Assembly: GCA_025800105.1 (NCBI GenBank)
Contig: JAOXSG010000774.1
Span: 1-54,445, forward strand
Direction: 5' to 3'
DNA from: Cohaesibacter sp.
GTDB taxonomy: Bacteria; Pseudomonadota; Alphaproteobacteria; Rhizobiales; Cohaesibacteraceae
DNA: 54,445 nt
Position numbers and translations under genes: made by a program. A model generated the notes under the pieces. That model worked only from the letters and a program-made list of their open reading frames with translations. It did no database searches and was not told where the DNA came from. The first letter of the stretch is position 1. The number at the start of each line of letters is the position of its first letter. Positions 40,116 through 48,578 of the stretch are shown here, piece after piece.

Positions 40116-41033
40116 ATGAATTCGCGCATAACGCTGAAGCAAATGGAAACGCTGTACTGGATTGTTGAGCTTGGCACATTTGAGAGGGCGGCTGCTCGGC
40201 TTTGTACGACACAATCTGCTGTTTCCAAGCGCATACAGGAGCTTGAGCGTTGTGCAGACATTGAAATTTTCAACCGAAATCAGCGCGGGGCAAAGCTAAC
40301 CAGCCATGGAGAGGAGCTATTTGAAATTGCAAGACAGATGCTGCTTCTGCATGACCAAATCTTTGAGCTGGTGAATGGAGAAGCCTCACAGCCGAGATCG
40401 CTGCGCATAGGCATTACAGAACTTGTAGCAGCCACATGGTTTCCGCACTTGGTCTTTGCAATAAAAGAACGGTTTCCTAAGGTTAGGATTGATCCAACGG
40501 TCGCTATGGCTCGCGATTTGTTTAGCAGCCTGGAACAAGATCACCTTGATTTAATAATCATCCCGGAAACCTTCTCATTGCCTGAATTTGTGACAGTCCC
40601 TATTTCAAGTGTTCAGAATTACTGGATGGCAAAAAAAGGCTTCCTAAAAACGAATGTCCCTATCAGACATCGAGACTTGGCAGAATATACTGTGCTTATT
40701 CAAGGGGATATGTCAGGATCTGGCGTTTTTTTGAACAAATGGCTAAAAAATCGCGGTGTTGTTTTTCCCGAAACACTGGTTTGCGATTCCATGCCTGCCT
40801 TACTGGGTTTGGCAGTTGCAGGGCTGGGCGTTACGTATTTACCATATCATTTTTGCCGCAGATTAGCAGAAGAGGGCAAGCTTGAAGTGATTGAAACCGA
40901 GGTTCCGCTGCCACCGGTTCCTTATGTTGCAATGTATCGTGAAGACAGACCTCATTCATTTTTGCAGGACGTTCTGCAATTGGCTCAATCCAGTGCTGAC
41001 TTTGAATCCAGTCCCGCAATTTCCCTTTCTTAG
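40116..41033 (+). CDS. LysR-family transcriptional regulator
   Basis: The 305-residue protein has a LysR helix-turn-helix at about residues 6-65 (LKQMETLYWIVELGTFERAAARLCTTQSAVSKRIQELER) and a type 2 periplasmic-binding effector domain (about 92-300). The start at 40116 follows GGAG. It is 98 bp downstream of the RraA-like gene on the same strand and closes the cluster, so it probably regulates the aminotransferase-aldolase unit and the divergent TAXI gene. Its stop codon lies in a TAGGCTCAGGACTCAT dispersed repeat, showing that the repeat abuts the gene end. Confidence 0.87.
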   Translation: MNSRITLKQMETLYWIVELGTFERAAARLCTTQSAVSKRIQELERCADIEIFNRNQRGAKLTSHGEELFEIARQMLLLHDQIFELVNGEASQPRSLRIGITELVAATWFPHLVFAIKERFPKVRIDPTVAMARDLFSSLEQDHLDLIIIPETFSLPEFVTVPISSVQNYWMAKKGFLKTNVPIRHRDLAEYTVLIQGDMSGSGVFLNKWLKNRGVVFPETLVCDSMPALLGLAVAGLGVTYLPYHFCRRLAEEGKLEVIETEVPLPPVPYVAMYREDRPHSFLQDVLQLAQSSADFESSPAISLS

Positions 41034-41046
41034 GCTCAGGACTCAT
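41031..41046 (+). repeat. Dispersed TAGGCTCAG repeat, partial copy
   Basis: TAGGCTCAGGACTCAT matches the first 16 bases of the 28-bp repeats at 25879 and 50616. The TAG is also the stop codon of the LysR gene. Confidence 0.55.
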
Positions 41047-41055
41047 ACCATCATC

Positions 41056-41697
41056 TCAGCGCTCTGTGGTTGCCAGACGGATTGCCAGGGCTATGAAAAT
41101 CAGGCTGGCCGTGCGGTTCATGATTTGCTGCCAGCGCGAAGAGCGGCGTAATTTTTGCCCCAGAATGCCCGCTCCCCACGCAATGGCTGAAAAAACCAGC
41201 AGGCTTGCGACAATGAAAAGCAGGCCTAGCAGGAGCATTTGTAGCGGGATGCTGCCTTGGGCAGGATCTGCAAATTGCGGCAGGAAGGCGAGAAAGAAAA
41301 TGGCAACTTTGGGGTTGGTCAGATTCATGGCAATGCCGCGCAGATAGAGCTTTTTATAGCTCAGGGCTTTTGGCTGATTTTGCACGCCTTCTTGTGGCAA
41401 AGCGCTGGCCCCTGCCTTCCATGCGCCCCATGCCAGATAGAGCAAATAGGCTGCTCCGATTATTTTCAGCGCAGAAAAAGCCAGTTCAGAGGTTTGGAAA
41501 ATCACAGCAACACCAAAGGCAACGGCCATTGTATGGACAATCAGGCCTGTGCATAGCCCCAATGTGACCAGCAACCCAGCCAAACGACCATAAAGTGCGG
41601 ATTGGGTCAGGACAAAGATATTATCCGGCCCCGGTGCCAAACCCAAGGCAATCGCGGAGAAGAAAAACAGCGCCAGACTATCAAAAGACAGCATCAT
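41056..41697 (-). CDS. LysE-family amino acid exporter (RhtB-like)
   Basis: The 213-residue protein is a LysE/RhtB translocator with about six hydrophobic segments: the start LALFFFSAIALGLAPGPDNIFVLTQSALYGRLAGL carries the family motif 'GPGPD...v...sl..G...G', and MNLTNPKVAIFFLAFLPQF is the second signature. Such proteins export homoserine, threonine, lysine or related amino acids. It begins nine bp after ccoS on the same strand, so it may be read through from the cbb3 maturation genes, though its role is unrelated. The two ATGs at 41697 and 41694 cannot be told apart. Confidence 0.87.
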   Translation of the reverse strand: MMLSFDSLALFFFSAIALGLAPGPDNIFVLTQSALYGRLAGLLVTLGLCTGLIVHTMAVAFGVAVIFQTSELAFSALKIIGAAYLLYLAWGAWKAGASALPQEGVQNQPKALSYKKLYLRGIAMNLTNPKVAIFFLAFLPQFADPAQGSIPLQMLLLGLLFIVASLLVFSAIAWGAGILGQKLRRSSRWQQIMNRTASLIFIALAIRLATTER

Positions 41698-41706
41698 ATG
41701 TAAGCC

Positions 41707-41937
41707 TTATGCTTTGCTCGGCTTTTGATCTTGGTCTTTCTCTTGCTCTTTGCCTGGCTCTGGTTTGGCATTGATTTTTGCCTGCTCTTGGGGTGATAGA
41801 TCATCATCGAGCAAAATGCGATAGGCAGCTCCTTCTACATCCTCATATTGATTGTCCCGCAAGGACCAGAGAAAGGCAATCAGGCCCAAAAGCCCCAATC
41901 CCAAGGCAACCGGGATCAATAACAGCAAGGAAGACAT
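41707..41937 (-). CDS. ccoS: Cbb3 oxidase assembly protein CcoS
   Basis: The 76-residue protein has one N-terminal membrane helix (SLLLLIPVALGLGLLGLIAFLWSL) followed directly by RDNQYEDVEGAAYRILLDDD, the CcoS signature, and a charged Gln/Lys/Glu-rich tail. CcoS is needed to insert heme b and copper into CcoN. The start at 41937 has AAGGGTGA upstream; the frame opens at 41970. It is 51 bp after ccoI. Confidence 0.92.
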   Translation of the reverse strand: MSSLLLLIPVALGLGLLGLIAFLWSLRDNQYEDVEGAAYRILLDDDLSPQEQAKINAKPEPGKEQEKDQDQKPSKA

Positions 41938-41988
41938 GATTTCACCCTTTCGAAAAAGACGATAGATCAAGTTTGTTTGGCACCAAAA

Positions 41989-44244
41989 TCATGTCAATTT
42001 TGGTCCCTGATTGGCATAGGCATCGTCAGCGGCCAAATTGTCCGACAGCCATTTGTCCGATTTTGCCCGCGCCCGCAAAGCATTGATCGTCACAATCAAG
42101 GACGAGCCGGACATGGCCAAAGCTGCGATCAAAGGGGTCACAAAGCCAGCCACTGCAAACGGCACGGCGATGACATTATAGAGCGTTGCCAGGGCCAAAT
42201 TCTGTTCCATGATTTTGCGCGCCCGGCTGCCAATATCGAGCGCATGCAAGACCGGCTCCAATTTCTCCCCCAAAAAGAGAGCATCGGCGGCGGCCTGACT
42301 GACATGGGCGGCAGTGATGGGCGAGAGCGAGACATGGGCGGCAGCAAGAGCGGGAGCATCATTGATGCCATCGCCCACCATTAAAATGGTGCGGCCCTGT
42401 TGTTTCAACTCTTCGATGAAAGCAATCTTCTGCGTCGGGTCAATGCCAGCTTTATACTGATCAATCTGCAATTGCTCGGCCATGGCGGCAACCGCTGCGG
42501 GCTGATCACCGGACAAAATGATGATCTCTTGGCCTTTGTCTTTGAGACTTGCCACCACTTGCTTCGCGTCACTGCGCAATTGCTGCGACAGCGCAAAGAC
42601 GGTTGGTGTGTCCCCTTCTCGTGCAAAGGCAATGAGCGAAGCCATCGGATGGGCTTGACTGACCTCTTTTGCCAGATTGTCTGCTGCGCAAAAAACAGCG
42701 GAGCCCAATCGTATTTCCTTGCCGTTCTTATCTTTGGCAATTAGGCCTTTGCCTTTTTCTTCTAGCACATCGGGCATGGGCTGTATGGAGCGGTCAAGCG
42801 CGGCCAAGGCGCTGGAGAGAGGGTGGCTGGAGCTTTTGGCCAAGGCAATGGCCAAGGCCACATGATCGGGATTGCAGTGCTCGGCATTGGCGATGCCGGG
42901 CATGGGGCGGGTCAGCGTGCCGGTTTTGTCAAAAATGATCGTATCCACGCGGGACAGCCTTTCAAGCGCGTCAGAGCGATTGAGCAACACCTGATTGCGA
43001 AACAGTGAGCCAGACGCCACCACCTGTACCGCCGGAATGGCCAGCCCCAAGGCACAGGGGCATGTGATGATCAGCACAGAAATGGCAATGACCAGAGAGG
43101 GTTGCCAGCCAATGCCCCAAAGCCACCAGCCGAAAAAAGTCAATGCCGCTGCGGTATGAACAATGGGCGCGTATAACTCTGCCGCCTTGTCCGCCAATTG
43201 GCGGTGACGGGATTTGGCCTCCATTGCTTCATCAATCAGGCGATTGACCTCGTCCAGAAGTGTTCCCTTGGCGGCGGCGGTGACCTTGATGGTCAAAGCG
43301 CCTTCGCCATTGAGTGTCCCGGCATAGACCGTCTCGCCTTTTTCAACCTCAACCAGCCTTGTCTCGCCCGTCACCAGACTTTGATCAATCAGGGACGCGC
43401 CCTCCAGCACTGTGCCATCAACGCTTACCCGCTCACCGGGGCGGACCAGCACTCGGTCCCCTGCTGCAATCTTGGACAGAGGCACTTCGCGCAATGCCCC
43501 ATCGTCAAACAGCTTCATGGCTGTTTCGGCTTTCAGGGCGGTTAGATTTTCCGCAAAGGCGCGGGTTTTGACCCGCATCATCTGATCCAGCCAGCGGCCA
43601 ATCAGCAAGAAAAAGAGTAGCATCAGGGCCGATTCAAAATAGACCTCTTTTTCATGTTGAATGGTTTGCAAAATAGACAAGAGCAGAGCCAGAATGACGC
43701 CAATGGAAATTGGCACATCCATATTCAGATGCCCTTTTTTCAGCACGCGCCAAGCAGAGCTGAAAAAAGGCATACCGGCATAAGCGGCGGCAGGCAGGGC
43801 AATGAGGGCCGAGAGCCAATGAAAGAAATCTCGGGTTTCTGCGGAGATGTCCGAGACATTGCCGGACCAGACCGAGATTGACAAAAGCATCACATTCATC
43901 GAGGCAAAGCCAGCCACGGCCAAAGCGCGCAGAATGCGGGTATTTTCTTTCTTTTCTTCATTTTTGACCGCAGCCGGGTCAAAAGGATGGGCGCCATAGC
44001 CCAGATCGGCCAGACGGTCGAGCAATGCTTGCGGCTTGAGCTGTGCTGGATCCCACATCACCGAAAGCCGATGCGAGGAGAGATTGACGCGGGCGCGTTC
44101 CACCCCTTCCAGATCCATCAAGCCCCGCTCGATGCGGGTCATACAGGCTGGACAATAGATGCCTTCGACTGCAAGAGCAATTTGCTCATTGCCATTGGGC
44201 AGGCTTTGGGAGAAAGCAGTCCAGTCACGTTCTACTTGTTGCAT
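41989..44244 (-). CDS. ccoI: Cu+-transporting P-type ATPase CcoI (FixI)
   Basis: CcoI exports copper across the membrane for the CcoN binuclear centre. The 751-residue protein has an N-terminal heavy-metal-associated domain with CPAC at residues 31-34, transmembrane helices, the TGE-containing actuator domain (SLVTGETRLVEV), the metal-site CPC in ITCPCALGLAIP, the phosphorylated Asp in FDKTGTLTRPM, and the hinge MVGDGINDAPALAAA. The length fits the FixI/CtpA group. It is 65 bp downstream of ccoH and upstream of ccoS. Confidence 0.94.
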   Translation of the reverse strand: MQQVERDWTAFSQSLPNGNEQIALAVEGIYCPACMTRIERGLMDLEGVERARVNLSSHRLSVMWDPAQLKPQALLDRLADLGYGAHPFDPAAVKNEEKKENTRILRALAVAGFASMNVMLLSISVWSGNVSDISAETRDFFHWLSALIALPAAAYAGMPFFSSAWRVLKKGHLNMDVPISIGVILALLLSILQTIQHEKEVYFESALMLLFFLLIGRWLDQMMRVKTRAFAENLTALKAETAMKLFDDGALREVPLSKIAAGDRVLVRPGERVSVDGTVLEGASLIDQSLVTGETRLVEVEKGETVYAGTLNGEGALTIKVTAAAKGTLLDEVNRLIDEAMEAKSRHRQLADKAAELYAPIVHTAAALTFFGWWLWGIGWQPSLVIAISVLIITCPCALGLAIPAVQVVASGSLFRNQVLLNRSDALERLSRVDTIIFDKTGTLTRPMPGIANAEHCNPDHVALAIALAKSSSHPLSSALAALDRSIQPMPDVLEEKGKGLIAKDKNGKEIRLGSAVFCAADNLAKEVSQAHPMASLIAFAREGDTPTVFALSQQLRSDAKQVVASLKDKGQEIIILSGDQPAAVAAMAEQLQIDQYKAGIDPTQKIAFIEELKQQGRTILMVGDGINDAPALAAAHVSLSPITAAHVSQAAADALFLGEKLEPVLHALDIGSRARKIMEQNLALATLYNVIAVPFAVAGFVTPLIAALAMSGSSLIVTINALRARAKSDKWLSDNLAADDAYANQGPKLT

Positions 44245-44309
44245 TGCGCCTTATCATCCTGACATCGGGCCATGGGGTCTTGAGAGCGTTTTTCAGAGCG
44301 GTTTGCGCA

Positions 44310-44810
44310 TCATTCCAAGGTGGTCTGGCCGACAGATTTGAATTTCAGCTCGTCTTTCTCAAAGGCATCAAGCTTGACGCGCCAACGGCCCGGATCCAGT
44401 GCACCGAGCGACAGGGTATAGAGACCATCGCCTTTTTCGCTCAGATCTCCCGTAAAGTCCTGTGCTTCCGTGATCGGGCGGCCCACTTCTGCCTTGATAG
44501 AGAGGCCGGTCAGGGCGTTTCCTTGTTTATCTTTTGCTTCCACGACCAAGATCACATCGCCAGCAGAGCGTTTGAGCTGGGCATCAATGGTCCAGGCGCG
44601 CTGTTGTTGTGCGCGGGCCTCAGCCAATTTTTGGTCATAGACCTGCCCTTCCTTATAGGAGCTTTCGACCTCGACACCCGGCCAAGAAATATTGGCATAA
44701 TAGACAAAAAAGCCATTGGCGAGGAACATGACGCCAAAGAAGCCCAACACCCACATCAAGACATGTTTGCCGGTCAATTCTTTTTGTTTTTTGGGGGCTG
44801 GATTGGCCAT
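44310..44810 (-). CDS. ccoH: Cbb3 oxidase accessory protein CcoH (FixH)
   Basis: The 166-residue protein has one N-terminal membrane helix (about residues 16-40, VLMWVLGFFGVMFLANGFFVYYA) and a periplasmic beta domain containing WPGVEVESSYKEGQVYDQKLAEARAQQQRAW, the FixH-family signature. CcoH stabilises the cbb3 complex during assembly. It lies between the ccoG terminator and ccoI, and is the first gene of the ccoH-I-S unit. Confidence 0.92.
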   Translation of the reverse strand: MANPAPKKQKELTGKHVLMWVLGFFGVMFLANGFFVYYANISWPGVEVESSYKEGQVYDQKLAEARAQQQRAWTIDAQLKRSAGDVILVVEAKDKQGNALTGLSIKAEVGRPITEAQDFTGDLSEKGDGLYTLSLGALDPGRWRVKLDAFEKDELKFKSVGQTTLE

Positions 44811-44912
44811 ATTTGTCTTTCCTTGCCGTTATGCCTGAGCCTCTTTCCTGCAGGCCGGACCATAACGATTTTCGGGGAACAGGAAAAGCCTTTTGTCAGG
44901 CTTGAACGCTGA

Positions 44913-44946
44913 AAAGAGCCAGCTGTTTTTAATCAGCTGGCTCTTT
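44913..44946 (-). terminator. Intrinsic terminator after ccoG
   Basis: AAAGAGCCAGCTG and its complement form a perfect 13-bp stem with an 8-nt loop, ending in TTTT on the minus strand, 25 bp after the ccoG stop. It partly uncouples ccoHIS from ccoG. Confidence 0.85.
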
Positions 44947-44970
44947 ATTCTATCATGAATGTGTCATGCT

Positions 44971-46425
44971 TTATGGTGATTTGAAATAATCACCAACGCG
45001 GGCCGTTTCTCCCGTTTCCAGATCCTTAACGCGGAAGGCCATTGGATCGGACCGGGACAATTTTGCCCCTTTGGGCGCAAAGACCTGCACACGCAATTCC
45101 TTGGTGATGTCAGCATCAATCGGCACGATTATGCTTTGTGGATTGTCTGATTCAATGCCGACCGCTTTCATTGAGAAGCCTTGCGGCACGCCTTCGAGCG
45201 ACAATTCAAAATCGCGCGCTGTATTGGCCTTATTGATCAGGCGCACGGTATAGCCATTGCGCAAAGATCCGTCAGACAAAGCAACATAAAGCGGATTTCT
45301 GTCATGCAACACATTGAGATCGACCAATTGGCGGTTGATCAAGGTGACCAGCATCAGGGCGCAAATGCCGACAATCATCGTGACATAAATAATTGTTCTT
45401 GGACGCACAAATTTATAGATGCTGTCCTTGCCCTCCAAATGGCGCTGGATGTTGATATCGGTATCATAATCCACCAGACCACGGGGTTTGCCGATCTTTT
45501 TCATCACCGCATCACAGGCATCAATGCAAAGGCCACATTGAATGCAGGACAATTGCGCCCCATCGCGAATGTCGATGCCCGTGGGGCAAACCGCAACACA
45601 TTGGCCACAATCAACGCAATCGCCTGCTGGCAAGCCTTCCTTGGCGCGCAATTTCATCTTTTTCAAAGATCCGCGCGGCTCGCCACGGTCTGTGCGATAG
45701 GTGACATTCAAGGCCCATTCGTCGGTCAAAGCCGCCTGAATCCGGGGCCATGGGCACATATAAACGCAGACCTGCTCGCGCATATGCCCTGCCAGCAAAT
45801 AAGTAGTTGAGGTGAGAATGGCGATCCAGACATAAGCCACCATCGGGGCATCGCCAAAGGCTAGTTCCTTGACCAGCGTTGGGGCATCGGCGAAATACAG
45901 CACCCAAGCGCCGCCAGTCCACCAGGCAATCAGCAACCAGACAATATGTTTGGAGATTTTCTGCCCGATGCGTTTGAGGGTCAGGGGTTGGCCTTCTGTT
46001 TTCAGGCGGACACGGCGGTCGCCTTCTATCCAGCGCTCAACCATGAAGAAGAGGTCGGTCCAGACCGTTTGCGGGCACATATAGCCGCACCAGACACGCC
46101 CGGCCAAAGCATTCATTAAAAACAGGGCAATGGAGGCCAGAATGAGCAGGCCGGTCAGATAATAGACTTCCTGAGGCCAAATCTCGATGAAAAAGAAATA
46201 GAAACGGCGGGCAGGAAAATCAATCAGCACGGCCTGATCCGGCGCACCGGGGCCTCTGTCCCAACGAATGAAGGGAGTGAAATAGTAAAATCCCAGTGCC
46301 ACGGCCATAAAAGCCCATTTGATTGAGCGAAAGGTGCCGCTCACACTTTGGGGGAATACTTTTCTGGCTTTCTCATAAAGGGGTTGTGGGTCGCCCGCGC
46401 TGGTCCCTTGGGCATCAGCCTTCAT
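44971..46425 (-). CDS. ccoG: Cbb3 oxidase maturation Fe-S protein CcoG (FixG)
   Basis: CcoG is a membrane cupric reductase used in cbb3 assembly. The 484-residue protein has several membrane helices (for example near residues 36-55 and 88-110), the polyferredoxin-type motifs CVDCGQCVAVCP and CIQCGLCIDACD at about residues 265-305 that bind two 4Fe-4S clusters, and a C-terminal immunoglobulin-like periplasmic domain (about 370-484). The motif CGYMCPQTVWTD and the CVYMCPWPRIQ cysteines are typical. It is about 360 bp downstream of ccoP with a terminator between, so it has its own promoter in 46426-46752, where I see no other gene. Confidence 0.94.
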   Translation of the reverse strand: MKADAQGTSAGDPQPLYEKARKVFPQSVSGTFRSIKWAFMAVALGFYYFTPFIRWDRGPGAPDQAVLIDFPARRFYFFFIEIWPQEVYYLTGLLILASIALFLMNALAGRVWCGYMCPQTVWTDLFFMVERWIEGDRRVRLKTEGQPLTLKRIGQKISKHIVWLLIAWWTGGAWVLYFADAPTLVKELAFGDAPMVAYVWIAILTSTTYLLAGHMREQVCVYMCPWPRIQAALTDEWALNVTYRTDRGEPRGSLKKMKLRAKEGLPAGDCVDCGQCVAVCPTGIDIRDGAQLSCIQCGLCIDACDAVMKKIGKPRGLVDYDTDINIQRHLEGKDSIYKFVRPRTIIYVTMIVGICALMLVTLINRQLVDLNVLHDRNPLYVALSDGSLRNGYTVRLINKANTARDFELSLEGVPQGFSMKAVGIESDNPQSIIVPIDADITKELRVQVFAPKGAKLSRSDPMAFRVKDLETGETARVGDYFKSP

Positions 46426-46752
46426 AACACTTCTCCTCGAAGCAACTTAATAACCGGCATTTAATTTACCAGTATTCTCTCTCATCTATAATGAGGCAAT
46501 TCGTCCATTCCTATGACATAGATTAAATTCAAAAAATTAAATGTAGTTTTATAGGAAGAATACCGAGACATATTGTCGCCCGCCCGCATTACATCGCGCA
46601 ACACATCCTTATGGGCGATCTCTATCTGTCCTATCTGGCAGATCAGACGATCTTTGCGTCAAAGGGCTGACAGAAACAGCATATCTGGCAGTATGCTGCT
46701 TGTGACCGGCCTTTCATGACATCAGGCTCATGAGTATGACGCCATTAAAGAG

Positions 46753-46781
46753 AAAAGCCAGCCCGTAAAGAGCTGGCTTTT
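46753..46781 (-). terminator. Intrinsic terminator of the ccoNOQP operon
   Basis: AAAAGCCAGC and GCTGGCTTTT form a 10-bp stem with a 9-nt loop, starting 7 bp after the ccoP stop. Confidence 0.85.
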
Positions 46782-46788
46782 GCTGTTC

Positions 46789-47664
46789 TTATTGTCCGCC
46801 ACCGCGGGTATGGACATAGACCGCAAGGGATTTAACCGTCACAGGATCGAGACGTTTTTCCCAGCTTGGCATCACGCCCTTACGACCATTGGTGATGGAT
46901 TCAATGATCGCTGCACGATCACCACCATAGAGCCAAATGGCATCGGTCAGGTTTGGTGCACCCAGATCTTGCAGACCCTTGGCATCTTCACCATGACAGG
47001 AGGTGCAGTTTTCTTCGAACAGGACTTTGCCTGCTTCCAGATCTGCGCCTTCATCGGTTTGCATACCGGACAGAGACATCACATAATTGGTAACAGTGAT
47101 GATATCCTCTTTTTCGAGAATTTCGTCACGACCAAAGGCTGTCATGTCATTGGTGCGCTCGTCTTCATGGCCGGAACGGATACCGACACGAAGGGTTTCG
47201 TGGATCGCATCAATGGTGCCACCCCAAAGCCAATCGTCATCGACCAGATTTGGATAATCGGTGGTGCCAGCGGCCCCAGAGCCATGGCAGGCTGCACAAT
47301 TGTCACCAAAGGCTGCAGAGCCCTGTGCAATGGCAAAGGTGCGCAACTCGTCATTGCCAAGGATTTCCTCAACAGAGGCATCCTTAAGGCCTGCGCCTTT
47401 TTCCAGACGGGCAGCCAGCAATTGATTATAAGCGGCTTGACCTTCGGCACGGCTGGAATGACCCAACATGCCTTTGGTATAGTCGCTGACCAATGGCCAT
47501 GCTGGATAAGCAACCCAGTAACCAATCGCCCAAATGACGGTGATATAGAATGTCCACAACCACCAGCGTGGTAGAGGATTATTCAGCTCTTTCAGACCAT
47601 CCCACTCGTGACCCGTCGTTTCGACGCCGGTGATGTGGTCCATTTCCTTGTTATGTTCACTCAT
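46789..47664 (-). CDS. ccoP: Cytochrome cbb3 oxidase subunit III, diheme CcoP
   Basis: The 291-residue protein has an N-terminal membrane helix (about residues 34-55, WWLWTFYITVIWAIGYWVAYP) and two cytochrome c domains with heme motifs CAACH near residue 123 and CTSCH near 217, each with downstream Met axial ligands (NDMTAFG and KGVMPSW). CcoP passes electrons from cytochrome c to CcoO. It starts three bases before the ccoQ stop region on the same transcript, with an AGGA ribosome binding site within ccoQ. Confidence 0.96.
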   Translation of the reverse strand: MSEHNKEMDHITGVETTGHEWDGLKELNNPLPRWWLWTFYITVIWAIGYWVAYPAWPLVSDYTKGMLGHSSRAEGQAAYNQLLAARLEKGAGLKDASVEEILGNDELRTFAIAQGSAAFGDNCAACHGSGAAGTTDYPNLVDDDWLWGGTIDAIHETLRVGIRSGHEDERTNDMTAFGRDEILEKEDIITVTNYVMSLSGMQTDEGADLEAGKVLFEENCTSCHGEDAKGLQDLGAPNLTDAIWLYGGDRAAIIESITNGRKGVMPSWEKRLDPVTVKSLAVYVHTRGGGQ

Positions 47665-47666
47665 TC

Positions 47667-47819
47667 TCAGTCCTCCCGCAGCGGCATGTGAGACGCTTCG
47701 TCGAACTTATCCTTGTTGGATGGCCAAAGGGCATATACCAGGACACCCGCAAAGATCAGTACAAAATAGAGCAAGCCCCATGTCTGCGCGAAGTTAGCTA
47801 AAGTTTCATAGGTCGACAT
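47667..47819 (-). CDS. ccoQ: Cytochrome cbb3 oxidase small subunit CcoQ
   Basis: A 50-residue protein encoded between ccoO and ccoP: MSTYETLANFAQTWGLLYF, then a single membrane helix (VLIFAGVLVYALWP) and a charged tail (NKDKFDEASHMPLRED). This is the CcoQ/FixQ pattern, 'ALWP....F..AA..pL.ED'. CcoQ stabilises the complex. It starts 12 bp after the ccoO stop with AGGGAG as ribosome binding site, and ends two bases before ccoP begins. Confidence 0.93.
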   Translation of the reverse strand: MSTYETLANFAQTWGLLYFVLIFAGVLVYALWPSNKDKFDEASHMPLRED

Positions 47820-47830
47820 GAACTCGCTCC

Positions 47831-48565
47831 CTAGCGAAGGTCTGCCTTGTCATCATAGATTGAGAAATCTACCAAGGTACCCAGCATTTGCAGATAGGCA
47901 ACCATAGCATCCATTTCCGTCACTTTGTCAGGATTGCCGTCATAATCGCGGATCACAACACCGGGATAGCGCTCTTCGAGACCATCCACATTGTCGTCAT
48001 CAGGATTTGCCTGAGCCATAAGATCGGCCTTGGCATTGGCAATCTGCTCGTCGGTATAAGGCACACCAACAAAGCGGTTGACTTTCAGGTCAGCAGAAAT
48101 ATCTGGAACTTTCAGCTCTGCTTTTGCCAGGAATGGATATCCGGGCATGACAGATTCCGGCACCACTGAGCGAGGATCGATCAGGTGGTTGACGTGCCAA
48201 AGATCAGAATATTTGTTGCCAACGCGCGCAAGATCAGGACCAGTACGCTTGGATCCCCATTGGAAGGGATGGTCGTACATGGATTCTGCTGCCAGAGAAT
48301 AATGACCATAACGTTCAATTTCATCACGCATCGGGCGGATCATCTGTGAGTGACACAGATAGCAGCCTTCACGGATATAGATGTTACGACCGGCTAGCTC
48401 GAGAGGGGTGTAAGGGCGCATGCCCTGTACTTTCTCGATGGTGCTCTTGAGATAGAAGAGCGGAACGATTTCCACCAGACCCCCGATGGCAACCACAATC
48501 AGGATGCCAACGAGAAGCAGGATGGAATTCTTTTCAAGAACAGCGTGTTTGTTAAACATAGACAT
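47831..48565 (-). CDS. ccoO: Cytochrome cbb3 oxidase subunit II, monoheme CcoO
   Basis: The 244-residue protein has an N-terminal membrane helix (residues about 13-36) and one heme c site, CYLCH at residues 68-72 ([14 protein letters not shown]), with a Met ligand in [14 protein letters not shown]. The following [31 protein letters not shown] is a strong CcoO signature. The ATG at 48565, with AAGGA upstream, gives the normal length; the frame opens at 48631 inside ccoN. It is 13 bp downstream of ccoN. Confidence 0.96.
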   Translation of the reverse strand: MSMFNKHAVLEKNSILLLVGILIVVAIGGLVEIVPLFYLKSTIEKVQGMRPYTPLELAGRNIYIREGCYLCHSQMIRPMRDEIERYGHYSLAAESMYDHPFQWGSKRTGPDLARVGNKYSDLWHVNHLIDPRSVVPESVMPGYPFLAKAELKVPDISADLKVNRFVGVPYTDEQIANAKADLMAQANPDDDNVDGLEERYPGVVIRDYDGNPDKVTEMDAMVAYLQMLGTLVDFSIYDDKADLR

Positions 48566-48578
48566 GATTTGCCGTTCC

